Part shown: piece after piece, positions 1-8,621 of the stretch
How the letters are laid out: each line of letters begins with the position of its first letter
Position numbering within the stretch: position 1 is the first letter of the stretch
Source: Chloroflexota bacterium
Lineage (GTDB): Bacteria > Chloroflexota > Anaerolineae > Aggregatilineales > Phototrophicaceae
Assembly (NCBI GenBank): GCA_026706395.1
Contig: JAPOYU010000112.1
Coordinates: forward strand, 2,290-59,181
Reading direction: 5' to 3'
Length of the DNA stretch: 56,892 nt
Made by a program: the position numbers and the translations under genes
The notes under the pieces: generated by a model
Seen by the model: the letters and a program-made list of their open reading frames with translations, nothing else
Told to the model about the DNA's origin: nothing
Databases searched by the model: none

Positions 1-2
1 CC

Positions 3-74
3 CTCACCAGCGCCTATTTCAATCGCGCCGATTTCATGGGCGACACCCATGGCTACTATGACACGCGCGCCTGA
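3..74 (+). CDS. C-terminal tail of an upstream gene (partial)
   Basis: The third forward frame is open from the window edge to a TGA at 72-74 and reads like a protein end (SAYFNRADFMGDTHGYYDTR). It overlaps the start of the PucR-type regulator by 17-26 bases, the kind of overlap seen throughout this window. Too little is visible to name a family. It could be a chance frame, but no competing frame explains the first 48 bases. Confidence 0.4.
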   Translation, partial: LTSAYFNRADFMGDTHGYYDTRA

Positions 75-1698
75 TCTCACCGTCGAGGAAGTACGCAAGC
101 TGGCACTGCCTCTAAGCACCCATATACTTTCCGGCGAAGGCTTGTTAGACCGTTCAGTTACATGGACGACCGTTATCCATCCGGAAGATGATATAGCCGC
201 TAAGAGCGTACAACGGCGCGAACTGATCTTGATCGCGCCATTGAGCAATCCGCCTAAGGCGCATAGCGATACGGAACTCATCCAGTGGTCGGCGAAGGTC
301 GATGCGGCCGCCGTAGTTTTCTGTGGCCTGGTAAGCACGACCGCTCTGGCAGAAGCCAAGTCCTTTAACATACCGGTGCTCTGTCTTTCTGACGACGTCC
401 GAGTTCGAGATGTAGAAAAGACGATCATCAGTTTGCTGGTCAACCGAAAGGTGCAGACGGAGCGCCGCGGTACGCAAATATATCGCCAGTTGACGCAGAT
501 ATCTTCTCGCAACGAAGGCATGAACGAGCTTATCGCCGCGATGGCGCGCTTGACGAAGAAGACGGTCATCATTCAGGACAAACGGCTGCACACTATATCG
601 CACAAGCTCCAGCCGAATCTAATAGGGATCTGGGACGATGTCGAATACTTCCTCAAAAAGCAGGACAATCTGCCAGTGGAGCTTCATGATCGCCATCGCG
701 TCATGGAGGTGGACCCTCCGGTCTTGATGCAGGCGCTGCCGGTTTCGGGCGTTGCCAGGTTGGTTGCTCCGGTCGTCACAAAGAACGTCGGGCGCGGTTA
801 TCTTTCGATCATCGGGCGAGAGAGTGACCTTGACGAAGTTGATCAACTAGTATGCGAACATGGCGCGGCCGCCTGCGCCCTGGAAATGGCGAAACAGAAA
901 GCGGTGAACGAAACCGAAAAGAGACTTCGCGGCACCTTTCTTGATCGGCTTCTGCTCGGCGATGTGACCCAACAGGAGGCAATCCGTCAGGGCGAGCGCT
1001 TCAACCACAACATGACCGAGACCCACGTCGCCTTCGTCTTGTATTGGACCGGCGCGGATCATCCCTCACTGCGCCGATTGGAAACTCTGGTCAACTCCAT
1101 TATTGCCGCCCAAGATGCGTCGGCTCTCGTTTGGACGCGTGAAAAGGAAGGCGAAGTGGTTGTCTTCCATGCCACCGATATCGCCGACCCGATCGATAAC
1201 AGCCTTAGACTTGCTGACGCGTTTTGCCAAGAGATTCGGCAGCAGTACCCACAGAAACGGGTCGCAATTGGTTTGGGGCAGGTAGCGCGTGATGTAAACG
1301 CTTGGCGCTCAAGCTATCGCGATGCGGTCCAGGCGAAGGAACTGGCGGAGCGCCTGCAAACCGATATTCCTTTATTTATCGGCGATCTTGGCGTCTATCA
1401 ACTTATTTTGAACCTTTCCGATCGCGAGAGGCTAAGCGAATTCTGCGAGGACACCCTGGGATTGCTTACCGAATATGATATGAGGCAAAATGCGGATCTG
1501 ATCAACACGCTCGAGGCCTATTTCAACTGCCACGGGAATCTGTCGCAGACAGCCGAGTCGCTGATAGTACATCGCAATACGCTGCTGTATCGGATGAACC
1601 GCATCAACGAAATCGCCGGCATCGATCTGAATCGCCCGGAAACCAGGCTGGCGCTGCATCTCGCTCTGACTATACGCCGACTGCTTGCCGCCGCTTGA
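49..1698 (+). CDS. PucR-family transcriptional regulator (first of two)
   Basis: This 549-residue protein has the PucR layout: an N-terminal PucR ligand-type domain (about residues 8-130), a middle GGDEF-like/GAF-like region (about 150-420), and a C-terminal helix-turn-helix of the HTH_30/CdaR type (about 485-540, with NLSQTAESLIVHRNTLLYR). The family founder controls purine catabolism in Bacillus; CdaR-like relatives control sugar-acid use. The ligand here is unknown. ATG codons at 49 and 58 are both possible and the frame is open to the window edge. It lies upstream of gltB in the same direction, 295 bases away, and a second regulator of the same family lies on the far side of gltB. Control of nitrogen or glutamate metabolism is a reasonable inference from position only. 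Confidence 0.85.
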   Translation: MATMTRAPDLTVEEVRKLALPLSTHILSGEGLLDRSVTWTTVIHPEDDIAAKSVQRRELILIAPLSNPPKAHSDTELIQWSAKVDAAAVVFCGLVSTTALAEAKSFNIPVLCLSDDVRVRDVEKTIISLLVNRKVQTERRGTQIYRQLTQISSRNEGMNELIAAMARLTKKTVIIQDKRLHTISHKLQPNLIGIWDDVEYFLKKQDNLPVELHDRHRVMEVDPPVLMQALPVSGVARLVAPVVTKNVGRGYLSIIGRESDLDEVDQLVCEHGAAACALEMAKQKAVNETEKRLRGTFLDRLLLGDVTQQEAIRQGERFNHNMTETHVAFVLYWTGADHPSLRRLETLVNSIIAAQDASALVWTREKEGEVVVFHATDIADPIDNSLRLADAFCQEIRQQYPQKRVAIGLGQVARDVNAWRSSYRDAVQAKELAERLQTDIPLFIGDLGVYQLILNLSDRERLSEFCEDTLGLLTEYDMRQNADLINTLEAYFNCHGNLSQTAESLIVHRNTLLYRMNRINEIAGIDLNRPETRLALHLALTIRRLLAAA

Positions 1699-1761
1699 CC
1701 TTTGCTCGGGCCGCGCGCGCTATGATAGACTGAACCCAAAACCGTGAGAGTCCGTCGAATG

Positions 1762-1891
1762 TTGACATGCGATAAGGCTTTAGCGCTATACTTTGTGCAA
1801 ACTGCCTAAGTAATGGCGCGGTATGTCCATGACTTCTTGCAATTGAGGCGGATTCGGTTCCTGGTACAATAGCGTTATAATCTGGAGTATT
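1762..1891 (+). promoter_or_regulatory. Candidate gltB promoters and operator half-site
   Basis: The 295-base gap before gltB is AT-richer than its surroundings. Three promoter-like elements are visible: TTGACA at 1762-1767 with TATACT at 1787-1792 (19-base spacer, long); TTGAGG at 1843-1848 with an extended minus-10, TGGTACAAT, ending at 1870 (16-base spacer); and a TATAAT at 1876-1881 without a clear minus-35. An AGTATT at 1886-1891 matches one half of the inverted repeat in the leader of the second PucR gene. Which promoter is used cannot be decided from sequence. Confidence 0.45.
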
Positions 1892-1993
1892 AGCACAATT
1901 ATTGAAGCAGAGGTTTCAAGCCAGTCGAATTGAAAGAATGCATCAAGTATTTGTCTTTTGCCGGGGCCGTGACTCTTGGAACGAGGATGCGTT

Positions 1994-4900
1994 ATGACTT
2001 CACAAGCTAGTCCCACCATTAACGATCCCTTTGCTGACCTTCATCCCATTGATCGTGAGCATCGTGATGCCTGCGCGCTGATCTGTTCCGTGCGTAAGGG
2101 CGGCCAAGCCACCCATGGCAACGTGAAGCGCACAATTGAAGCGCTCACCCGCATGGGTCATCGGACCGGCTATATCAACGGCGAGGGCGATGGCGTTGGC
2201 GTATTGACCGATATTCCGCGTCAATTGTGGACAAAATGGTTGGCGGAAGCCGGCCTGCGGTCTTCACTAGCGACCGACCGAAACTTCTGGGTAGCGCATG
2301 TGATGATCCCCGCCCACGACCGGACGCGGGCGCAAAACGTTGTCGATCAAATCTGCCGGCAGATTAGTGAGGCGGGTCTGCATATCCTGATCGACCGGGC
2401 GGGCAAAGTAAACCGCCAGATACTAGGACCCAATGCGGAGAAAAACGAACCCGTGTTTTGGCAGATTGCCGGCATTAACGGGCAAGTCCCATCCGAAGCC
2501 TTGGACCGTACGCTCTTTGAATTGCAGGTTCAGTTGGAACGGGAGCTTGAAGTTCATTTTCCATCCTTCTCCGCCCACAGCGTAGTCTACAAAGTGCAAG
2601 GCACCATCGAAATACTGCGCCGATACTATCCGGAACTGCGCGACCCCGATTACGCCTCAGCGATTACAATGGGGCACGCGCGCTACAGTACAAATACCAA
2701 TCCTATCTTTGAACGAGCCCAGCCCTTCAACCTGATAGGACATAACGGCGAGTTCAATACGATTTCGCGATTCCGCCTTGAATCGGAAATGCTTGATATT
2801 CCGATGATCGACAGCGGTTCCGATTCGCAGGACGTCGACCGAACGATTTACGCGCTATGCATGCGTTACGGGCTGGATCTCGTAGAAGCGATGGAGCATA
2901 TCTTCCCGCCATTTGAACATGATCTGATTCAGAATGCGCCGGAGATCCATGACATGTATACCGAACTCCGGCAATCCTTCGGGCCTTTCGCCCAGGGGCC
3001 GGCCGCGGTTGTCGCGCGTCTCGGAAACCAAACCGTTTTCAGCGTTGATGCCCTAGGGCTGCGTCCGCTTTGGTATGGGGAGACGGAGAAGGAATACTTC
3101 ATCACATCAGAACGAGGCGTCTATGCGCTCGATACTATGTCAGTCAGCCCGAAGCCGATGGCGCCCGGCGAAAAAATCGCGATGACAGTTAATACCGGTC
3201 AACCCATCGAAGTGATGGACTATCCGGCGATTCAACAATACGTCTACAGCAAGTACCGCGATCGCAAACCCTATAGCCCTGCCTCCGCCGGCATATGGTT
3301 GGCCGACGCTGCGCCAGACGCATCCGCGCCGAACCCGGGTTATCCAATGCGCCCGGGAGCAAACGGCGGCCAGCAACTGCAAACTCAATCGTCTCCGGTC
3401 GCCCTGCTTGAGCATGCGCCGGAACCATTGAAGACGGCGACAAAACTGCCTTGGTCCGATTCGCCCGTCAAAGTCAACGCCGCTGTCATGGCGGGCTTTG
3501 GCTGGGAACGCTACCATGTGGAGATCGTTTCTGCTTTGGCGCAAAATGCAAAAGAACAGATGGGCTCTCTGGGTTGGGACGGCCCGCTTGCCGCGTTGAG
3601 CAACACGCGTGCGAACCTGGCCGACTTTTTCAAAGAGACCATCGCAGTAGTGACCAATCCTTCAATCGATCGTGAGAGAGAGCAAGCGCAGTTCTCGTCA
3701 CAGGTATTGATCGGCTGTCGGCCCGAGATCGCCGCCGGGCGCGAAGAAGACGCCACGCTAATACGGCTCCAGATTCCTCTTCTGCTAGATGCAATCCCCG
3801 AATTTGACGATCTTGAAATTGTACGGGACCTAGCTACTAAACATGGCACCATGCTCTTGCAAGATCTGGCAAGTATCTTTGACGACAAGGCCGCCTTCTT
3901 TTCGATGGGCTGTCCGATGGACACGACAATCGACCAAGCGGTGGAGTCTTTGCAGAAGCGCGCCGTTGAGGCGGTCACAAATGGGGCGCAGTGCGTCATC
4001 CTCGATGACAGCACAATAGCGACAGGCGAAGAGTTATACATTGATCCGCTGCTCGCTGTTGCTGCGGTCGACAAGGCCTTGCGCCAGTCGGATACGACGC
4101 CTAATCTGCGCCGCCGCACTGGTATCGTTGTGCGTTCGGGCGCGCTGCGCGACTTGCATGACTTGGCAATCTGCCTCAGCCTCGGCGCCAACGCCATCCT
4201 GCCTTATGCGATGTACGCCGTTGGCTTGGGCACGGCGCCACGCGGCAGCAGGAAGCCGCTTGACGCGGAACATGTGGGAACTGCCCTGGGCAATACGTTG
4301 ACCGCGATGCGCGCTGGCTTGCAGAAAATCACATCAACGATCGGCTGTCACGAATTGCGCGGTTATGGTCATAGCTTCAGTTCCATCGGACTGTCGCGAA
4401 ACATCGCCAACATACTCGGCACACCCAATTACTTTGGTTCGACGGGGCGCGGACTGACCTGGACATCCGTCTACGAAGACGCTCAAGAACGCGCGGGTGA
4501 ATTCCGCGGAGAAGTACGGGCGCGGCTCAAGAATCCTGAACGCTTTTATCCCAAGATGTGGAAGAAGGCGGAAGCTGTCGCCCATGGGGAGCTGCAATTC
4601 GACGACTACACCGAAACTTTGCTTAGGCTGGAAGATTCAATGCCGGTTTCGCTCCGCCACATCCTCGGCTTGAAAGAGTGTGACGCGCCTATCCAGCCAG
4701 AAGAAGTCGACATCAGTGTGAAGGGCTACGATATGCCCGTGTTGATCAGCGCGATGTCTTTCGGCTCCCAGGGTGAATTAGCCTATCGATGCTATGCCGA
4801 GGCCGCGCATCTGCTCAATATCATTTGCATGAATGGCGAAGGCGGGGAGATACACGACCTGCTGGGACGGCACCCGCGCAATCGAGGGCAACAGGTGGCA

Positions 4901-6697
4901 TCGGGGCGCTTCGGCGTCAATATCGCCTTCCTGAATGCCGCCGACTATATCGAAATCAAGATTGGACAGGGCGCGAAGCCGGGAGAAGGTGGCCACCTCC
5001 CCGGGTACAAGGTCACCGAGCAAATTGCGGCTGTCCGCAGCACAACGCCGGGTGTCGGCTTGATCTCGCCGAGCAACAATCACGACCTCTACTCAATCGA
5101 AGATCTGGCGCAGTTAATTGATGAACTCAAGACGGCCAATCCACATGCCAAGGTCTCGGTCAAACTGCCGGTCGTACCCGGCATTGGCATTATCGCTGTT
5201 GGCGTAGCCAAAGCCGGCGCGGATATCATCACGATCACTGGCTACACCGGCGGTACAGGCGCCGCGCGCGCGCATGCTTTGCGGCATGTGGGGCTGCCGG
5301 CGGAGATTGGTGTCTGGCTGGCTCATCGTCATCTGATTGAGAGTGGCTTGCGCGACGATGTGGAGATTTGGGTCGATGGCGGCATGAAGAGCGGCCGCGA
5401 TGTCATCAAGATGGTATGCCTCGGCGCGAACCGAGTCGGCTTCGCCACCCTCGCTATGGTTGCCTTAGGCTGTACGATTTGCCGCGGCTGCCAAGATGGC
5501 ACCTGCCATGTCGGCATAACGACGCATGTCAAAACCAAGGAAGAGGCGGAGAAGCGCAGTTTCAAAGCCTTCCGCCCCTTCGAGGAGCGCGGCTCCCCGC
5601 ACAGCATTGTGCATATGTTTGACGCGCTTGCCGAAGACATACGCAAATGGCTGGCAAAGATGGGCATCAGCAATTTGCAGGAAATCGTCGGCCGTGCCGA
5701 TCTTCTCTACCAGCGCTCTCACCACGACCGAATCGACCTGAGCCACTTGTTGAAACCCGTCCCGCGCGGGCAGAAAACTCCTGCGCAACCCGGCGGCCGG
5801 CGTGTCACGCGTCCCCGAAATACCGTCAGCAAGCAGATCACTGATATCGTCACAGAATACGTCGGCCGCGGTGAATACGAGCTGACCTACGATGATGAGC
5901 AAGTTATGGCGATGGATCGCGCTCTGGGCACACATCTCTCCGGAGCAATAAAGCGCAAAGATGTTCCGCAGACCGATCGCATCAATGCCATTAATCTGAG
6001 CTTTAGCAATTCAGCGATCCCTGGCAATGGACTCGCCGCCTTCATTGATGACCCGGTCAATGTGCTCGTGGAAGGTGGCGCGCAGGACGGCGTCGGCAAA
6101 TGCGCCCTGGGCAGCAAGGTTGCCATCCTGAAGGGTCTGAATCACAACGGGCGGCGGCTCGACGGTTCCGTCGGCAAGAGCTTCGCCTATGGCGCGCAGG
6201 GCGGCCTCTTCATGGTACAAGGCGACGCCGATACGCGGGCCTGTATCAGAATGAGCGGCGCTGACGTCGTATTCGGCGGCGAAATTGACCAGCCGCTGAA
6301 CGATAGCTTGGGCGGCTTGGGAGCGCGAGCGAACCTGAAAGGCTACGCCTTCGAGTATATGACCTCCGGGCGCGCGGTTGTTCTGGGCGATCCCGGTCCG
6401 TGGATGTGCGCCGGTATGACCGGCGGCGTCGTCTACCAGCGTGTTCAACCGAAGATGGGCTTGACTGTCGATGCCATTCGAAATCGCATCGCATCTGGTT
6501 CAGTTGTCGAAATCCAGCCGCTGGACGAGGACGGGCAAGACGATGTGCGCGAATTGCTGAACGCCTATATTCGCACGCTCGAAGACAACCACCAATCTGA
6601 GGCGGCTGAGCCACTCTATGGCCTGTTGCGGCGGCCGGGCGATCACTTCGTGAAAATCGGGCCGCCTGTGGCGCATAAGATAGTCAACGAGAGTTGA
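1994..6697 (+). CDS. gltB: Glutamate synthase, large (alpha) subunit
   Basis: GltB makes two glutamates from glutamine and 2-oxoglutarate. The 1567-residue chain carries the usual order: an N-terminal class II glutamine amidotransferase, a central domain, an FMN-binding synthase barrel (from about 870, with SAMSFGSQGE near 916) and a C-terminal GXGXG beta-helix (from about 1350). The nucleophile is Cys27 in EHRDACALI, implying removal of a 26-residue propeptide. The [3Fe-4S] cysteines are Cys1160, Cys1166 and Cys1171 in the family spacing C-x5-C-x4-C; Cys1163 is an extra one. I chose ATG 1994 because GAGGAT sits five bases before it; an in-frame TTG at 1976 is weaker. A Pro/Ala-rich insert lies at about residues 440-500. 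No gltD neighbour is present, so the electron-donating small subunit must be elsewhere, or the enzyme uses another donor. Confidence 0.96.
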   Translation: MTSQASPTINDPFADLHPIDREHRDACALICSVRKGGQATHGNVKRTIEALTRMGHRTGYINGEGDGVGVLTDIPRQLWTKWLAEAGLRSSLATDRNFWVAHVMIPAHDRTRAQNVVDQICRQISEAGLHILIDRAGKVNRQILGPNAEKNEPVFWQIAGINGQVPSEALDRTLFELQVQLERELEVHFPSFSAHSVVYKVQGTIEILRRYYPELRDPDYASAITMGHARYSTNTNPIFERAQPFNLIGHNGEFNTISRFRLESEMLDIPMIDSGSDSQDVDRTIYALCMRYGLDLVEAMEHIFPPFEHDLIQNAPEIHDMYTELRQSFGPFAQGPAAVVARLGNQTVFSVDALGLRPLWYGETEKEYFITSERGVYALDTMSVSPKPMAPGEKIAMTVNTGQPIEVMDYPAIQQYVYSKYRDRKPYSPASAGIWLADAAPDASAPNPGYPMRPGANGGQQLQTQSSPVALLEHAPEPLKTATKLPWSDSPVKVNAAVMAGFGWERYHVEIVSALAQNAKEQMGSLGWDGPLAALSNTRANLADFFKETIAVVTNPSIDREREQAQFSSQVLIGCRPEIAAGREEDATLIRLQIPLLLDAIPEFDDLEIVRDLATKHGTMLLQDLASIFDDKAAFFSMGCPMDTTIDQAVESLQKRAVEAVTNGAQCVILDDSTIATGEELYIDPLLAVAAVDKALRQSDTTPNLRRRTGIVVRSGALRDLHDLAICLSLGANAILPYAMYAVGLGTAPRGSRKPLDAEHVGTALGNTLTAMRAGLQKITSTIGCHELRGYGHSFSSIGLSRNIANILGTPNYFGSTGRGLTWTSVYEDAQERAGEFRGEVRARLKNPERFYPKMWKKAEAVAHGELQFDDYTETLLRLEDSMPVSLRHILGLKECDAPIQPEEVDISVKGYDMPVLISAMSFGSQGELAYRCYAEAAHLLNIICMNGEGGEIHDLLGRHPRNRGQQVASGRFGVNIAFLNAADYIEIKIGQGAKPGEGGHLPGYKVTEQIAAVRSTTPGVGLISPSNNHDLYSIEDLAQLIDELKTANPHAKVSVKLPVVPGIGIIAVGVAKAGADIITITGYTGGTGAARAHALRHVGLPAEIGVWLAHRHLIESGLRDDVEIWVDGGMKSGRDVIKMVCLGANRVGFATLAMVALGCTICRGCQDGTCHVGITTHVKTKEEAEKRSFKAFRPFEERGSPHSIVHMFDALAEDIRKWLAKMGISNLQEIVGRADLLYQRSHHDRIDLSHLLKPVPRGQKTPAQPGGRRVTRPRNTVSKQITDIVTEYVGRGEYELTYDDEQVMAMDRALGTHLSGAIKRKDVPQTDRINAINLSFSNSAIPGNGLAAFIDDPVNVLVEGGAQDGVGKCALGSKVAILKGLNHNGRRLDGSVGKSFAYGAQGGLFMVQGDADTRACIRMSGADVVFGGEIDQPLNDSLGGLGARANLKGYAFEYMTSGRAVVLGDPGPWMCAGMTGGVVYQRVQPKMGLTVDAIRNRIASGSVVEIQPLDEDGQDDVRELLNAYIRTLEDNHQSEAAEPLYGLLRRPGDHFVKIGPPVAHKIVNES

Positions 6698-6723
6698 CGG
6701 AAGCAGTCGACCAGTATGAGTAT

Positions 6724-6758
6724 GCCGCCGACCTGCAGTTAGGCGGCTCTTCTTCTCT
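6724..6758 (+). terminator. Rho-independent terminator of gltB
   Basis: GCCGCC (6724-6729) and GGCGGC (6742-6747) form a 6-bp GC stem with a 12-base loop, followed by a pyrimidine-rich run (TCTTCTTCTCT). It lies 27 bases after the gltB stop and separates it from the convergent regulator gene. Confidence 0.65.
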
Positions 6759-6778
6759 ATGCTATTTGACAATAAGTC

Positions 6779-8434
6779 TTAGACAGGCGAAGTTTCGCTC
6801 GGGATAGTCGCGAGCACACGTTGGGTCTTCAGCGCCAAATGCAGAATCAGCCGGTTGTCGGAGTCATCAAGGTCCAGATTCGTCAAATCCGCGATGCGTT
6901 CCAGCCTATAAACCAGTGTATTGCGATGCACGTCCAGGTCTTGAGCGGCCCTCGCCAGATTGCCGTTAGCGGCGAAGAAACCGCTCAGCGTGCGAATCAA
7001 GTCGCTCTGCTTGCGTCGATCGTGGGCAACCAGGGGACCCAAAGCATCCTCATAAAAGCGCTGCAGGTGCCCAAGATTGCGTTCCTTCAATGCCAGCAGC
7101 AGTTGATACAGCTTCAGGTCGCCATAATATGTGGTCGAATCGCAGTCGCTTAGCTCGTAGGCGATACCCACCGCGTCCTTTCCCTCTCGATAGGCGTCAC
7201 GCAGATTTGACAAGCCGGTTGCCGGACGGCTTATCCCGGCCGCTATGAGCGCATCAGGCGTTCGCTGATCAAGCTCCGCACGCACTGCTTCAACCGACGC
7301 GCGCGCCCGGGCCAAGGCGCTGCCGTCTTCGTCATCCAAGCGATAAAGAGCAACGACTACATCCACATACTGCCCCACTGCGCCATCAATACCGCGGCGC
7401 GAAATATCGTTGCGCACGAGGGAGAGCAGCGGTTCGAGGCGCGTCGATTGCCCGGCCATTGATGTCGCTCGATACACGGCTACAACATACTGCGACGCCG
7501 GCTCAAAGCCGGCCTGCTGCGCGCGCGTACGCAATAGATCATCATCGGCGGGCGTACCGCTCAGCCACATCTGGATCCAATCGCCGCGCGTCTGCTCGAC
7601 GGCTGAGGCAATAGCGCGGTTTTTCGCCATTTCAATCGCGCAGACGTCCGCGCCGTTGATTAAGACCAGACGATCGAAGTCATTCAAGCTGTCGTCGCCG
7701 TCAATCAAGGAGAGGTATCCCGCAACGCGTTTTTCCACCTTTAGAACGATCGTATAACCCAATGGACTCGCGCTAATTACCCCCACAGCGGAAGGCGCTT
7801 CATCTTCGATCCAATCTCGGAACTTAACTGTACCAGCCACAATCGCGGGGTTTCGTCCGTTCAGCGCCCGGCGTCCAACATAGGGCATGATCTGGGTAAT
7901 CAATGCGCCCGCTTCATTGTGGATCGCAAGCGGCTTGCCGGTTGAGCGCGACATTACTTGCAGCAGGCTGTTCAGATCGCGGTTTTCGGCGGCAAGGCGC
8001 GTTAACTGACGCTGAATCTCAATCGCGCGTTCAGTCAACCGCGCAGACTGATTTAGAATCAGCGCATTTACTGCGCGCTCAATTGAAGTCAGGCTGGCTT
8101 CTTCCGGCGCGGACAATAGCGCGACCCCGCAATCGTTCGCGGCATCAATCGCTTCCTGGCTAACCGAACCAGTGGCAAGCACCGCGGCAACATCAAATCC
8201 CGCGAGTTGGCGCAAGACGCTCGCCAGCGTGAGCCGACTATCAAAACTGCGCAGCACATCCATGGAAAGCAGCGCAAGCTCGCCACCGTAGATATCGGGA
8301 AATACCGGCGGCTGCGCCCGGATTGTTACCGACCAGTTCACTTCCGTTTCGGGATCGCCAGCCACGATACTTGCGCCCAAGGGCAAACAGTAACGAAGCA
8401 AAGCCTGTAATGAAGCGACATTCTTATCTGACAT
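6779..8434 (-). CDS. PucR-family transcriptional regulator (second of two)
   Basis: A paralogue of the regulator at the window start, about 551 residues from the chosen ATG (MSDKNVASLQ). The N-terminal PucR domain covers about 1-125. The middle holds a GAF/GGDEF-like region. The C-terminus ends in the PucR helix-turn-helix (NLARAAQDLDVHRNTLVYRL) and a final LILHLALKTQRVL that closely matches the other copy. The frame extends 34 codons further upstream into AT-rich DNA with no ribosome binding site, so the internal start is preferred. It converges on gltB. The two copies are well diverged, so this is an old duplication or two acquired family members rather than a recent repeat. Confidence 0.85.
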   Translation of the reverse strand: MSDKNVASLQALLRYCLPLGASIVAGDPETEVNWSVTIRAQPPVFPDIYGGELALLSMDVLRSFDSRLTLASVLRQLAGFDVAAVLATGSVSQEAIDAANDCGVALLSAPEEASLTSIERAVNALILNQSARLTERAIEIQRQLTRLAAENRDLNSLLQVMSRSTGKPLAIHNEAGALITQIMPYVGRRALNGRNPAIVAGTVKFRDWIEDEAPSAVGVISASPLGYTIVLKVEKRVAGYLSLIDGDDSLNDFDRLVLINGADVCAIEMAKNRAIASAVEQTRGDWIQMWLSGTPADDDLLRTRAQQAGFEPASQYVVAVYRATSMAGQSTRLEPLLSLVRNDISRRGIDGAVGQYVDVVVALYRLDDEDGSALARARASVEAVRAELDQRTPDALIAAGISRPATGLSNLRDAYREGKDAVGIAYELSDCDSTTYYGDLKLYQLLLALKERNLGHLQRFYEDALGPLVAHDRRKQSDLIRTLSGFFAANGNLARAAQDLDVHRNTLVYRLERIADLTNLDLDDSDNRLILHLALKTQRVLATIPSETSPV

Positions 8435-8502
8435 AACTAGATTCCAGTCTGGAACTCGCTGAAATACCGGACGAACAAAACCGCAAATTCCGCGAAATAT
8501 AC

Positions 8503-8541
8503 AATACTTCTCAGAGTATTTGTACGATATCACCAATTATA
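8503..8541 (-). promoter_or_regulatory. pucR2 minus-10 box and inverted repeat in its leader
   Basis: On the minus strand a perfect TATAAT lies at 8536-8541 with no good minus-35. About 16 bases downstream is an 18-bp inverted repeat, AATACT-N6-AGTATT (8503-8520). A palindrome just after the minus-10 is a common place for a repressor or autoregulator site. Binding by this PucR protein itself is inference. Confidence 0.45.
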
Positions 8542-8556
8542 GCGCAAATGCAAGAC

Positions 8557-8594
8557 AAAAAATCAGGGCAAATGCATATTAGCATATTGCCCTG
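8557..8594 (-). terminator. Rho-independent terminator of ileS
   Basis: On the minus strand CAGGGCAA (8587-8594) pairs perfectly with TTGCCCTG (8564-8571), with a further 3-bp inner helix. It is followed by six T residues (8557-8562). It lies 28 bases after the ileS stop. Confidence 0.85.
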
Positions 8595-8621
8595 TCACAA
8601 GACTTGGTCAACTTCTACAAG

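Noticed and set aside
1938..1997. 19-codon ORF overlapping the gltB start as ATGA
   Set aside because: It has no good Shine-Dalgarno and no run of Glu or Gln codons, and gltB has its own GAGG site. Probably chance.
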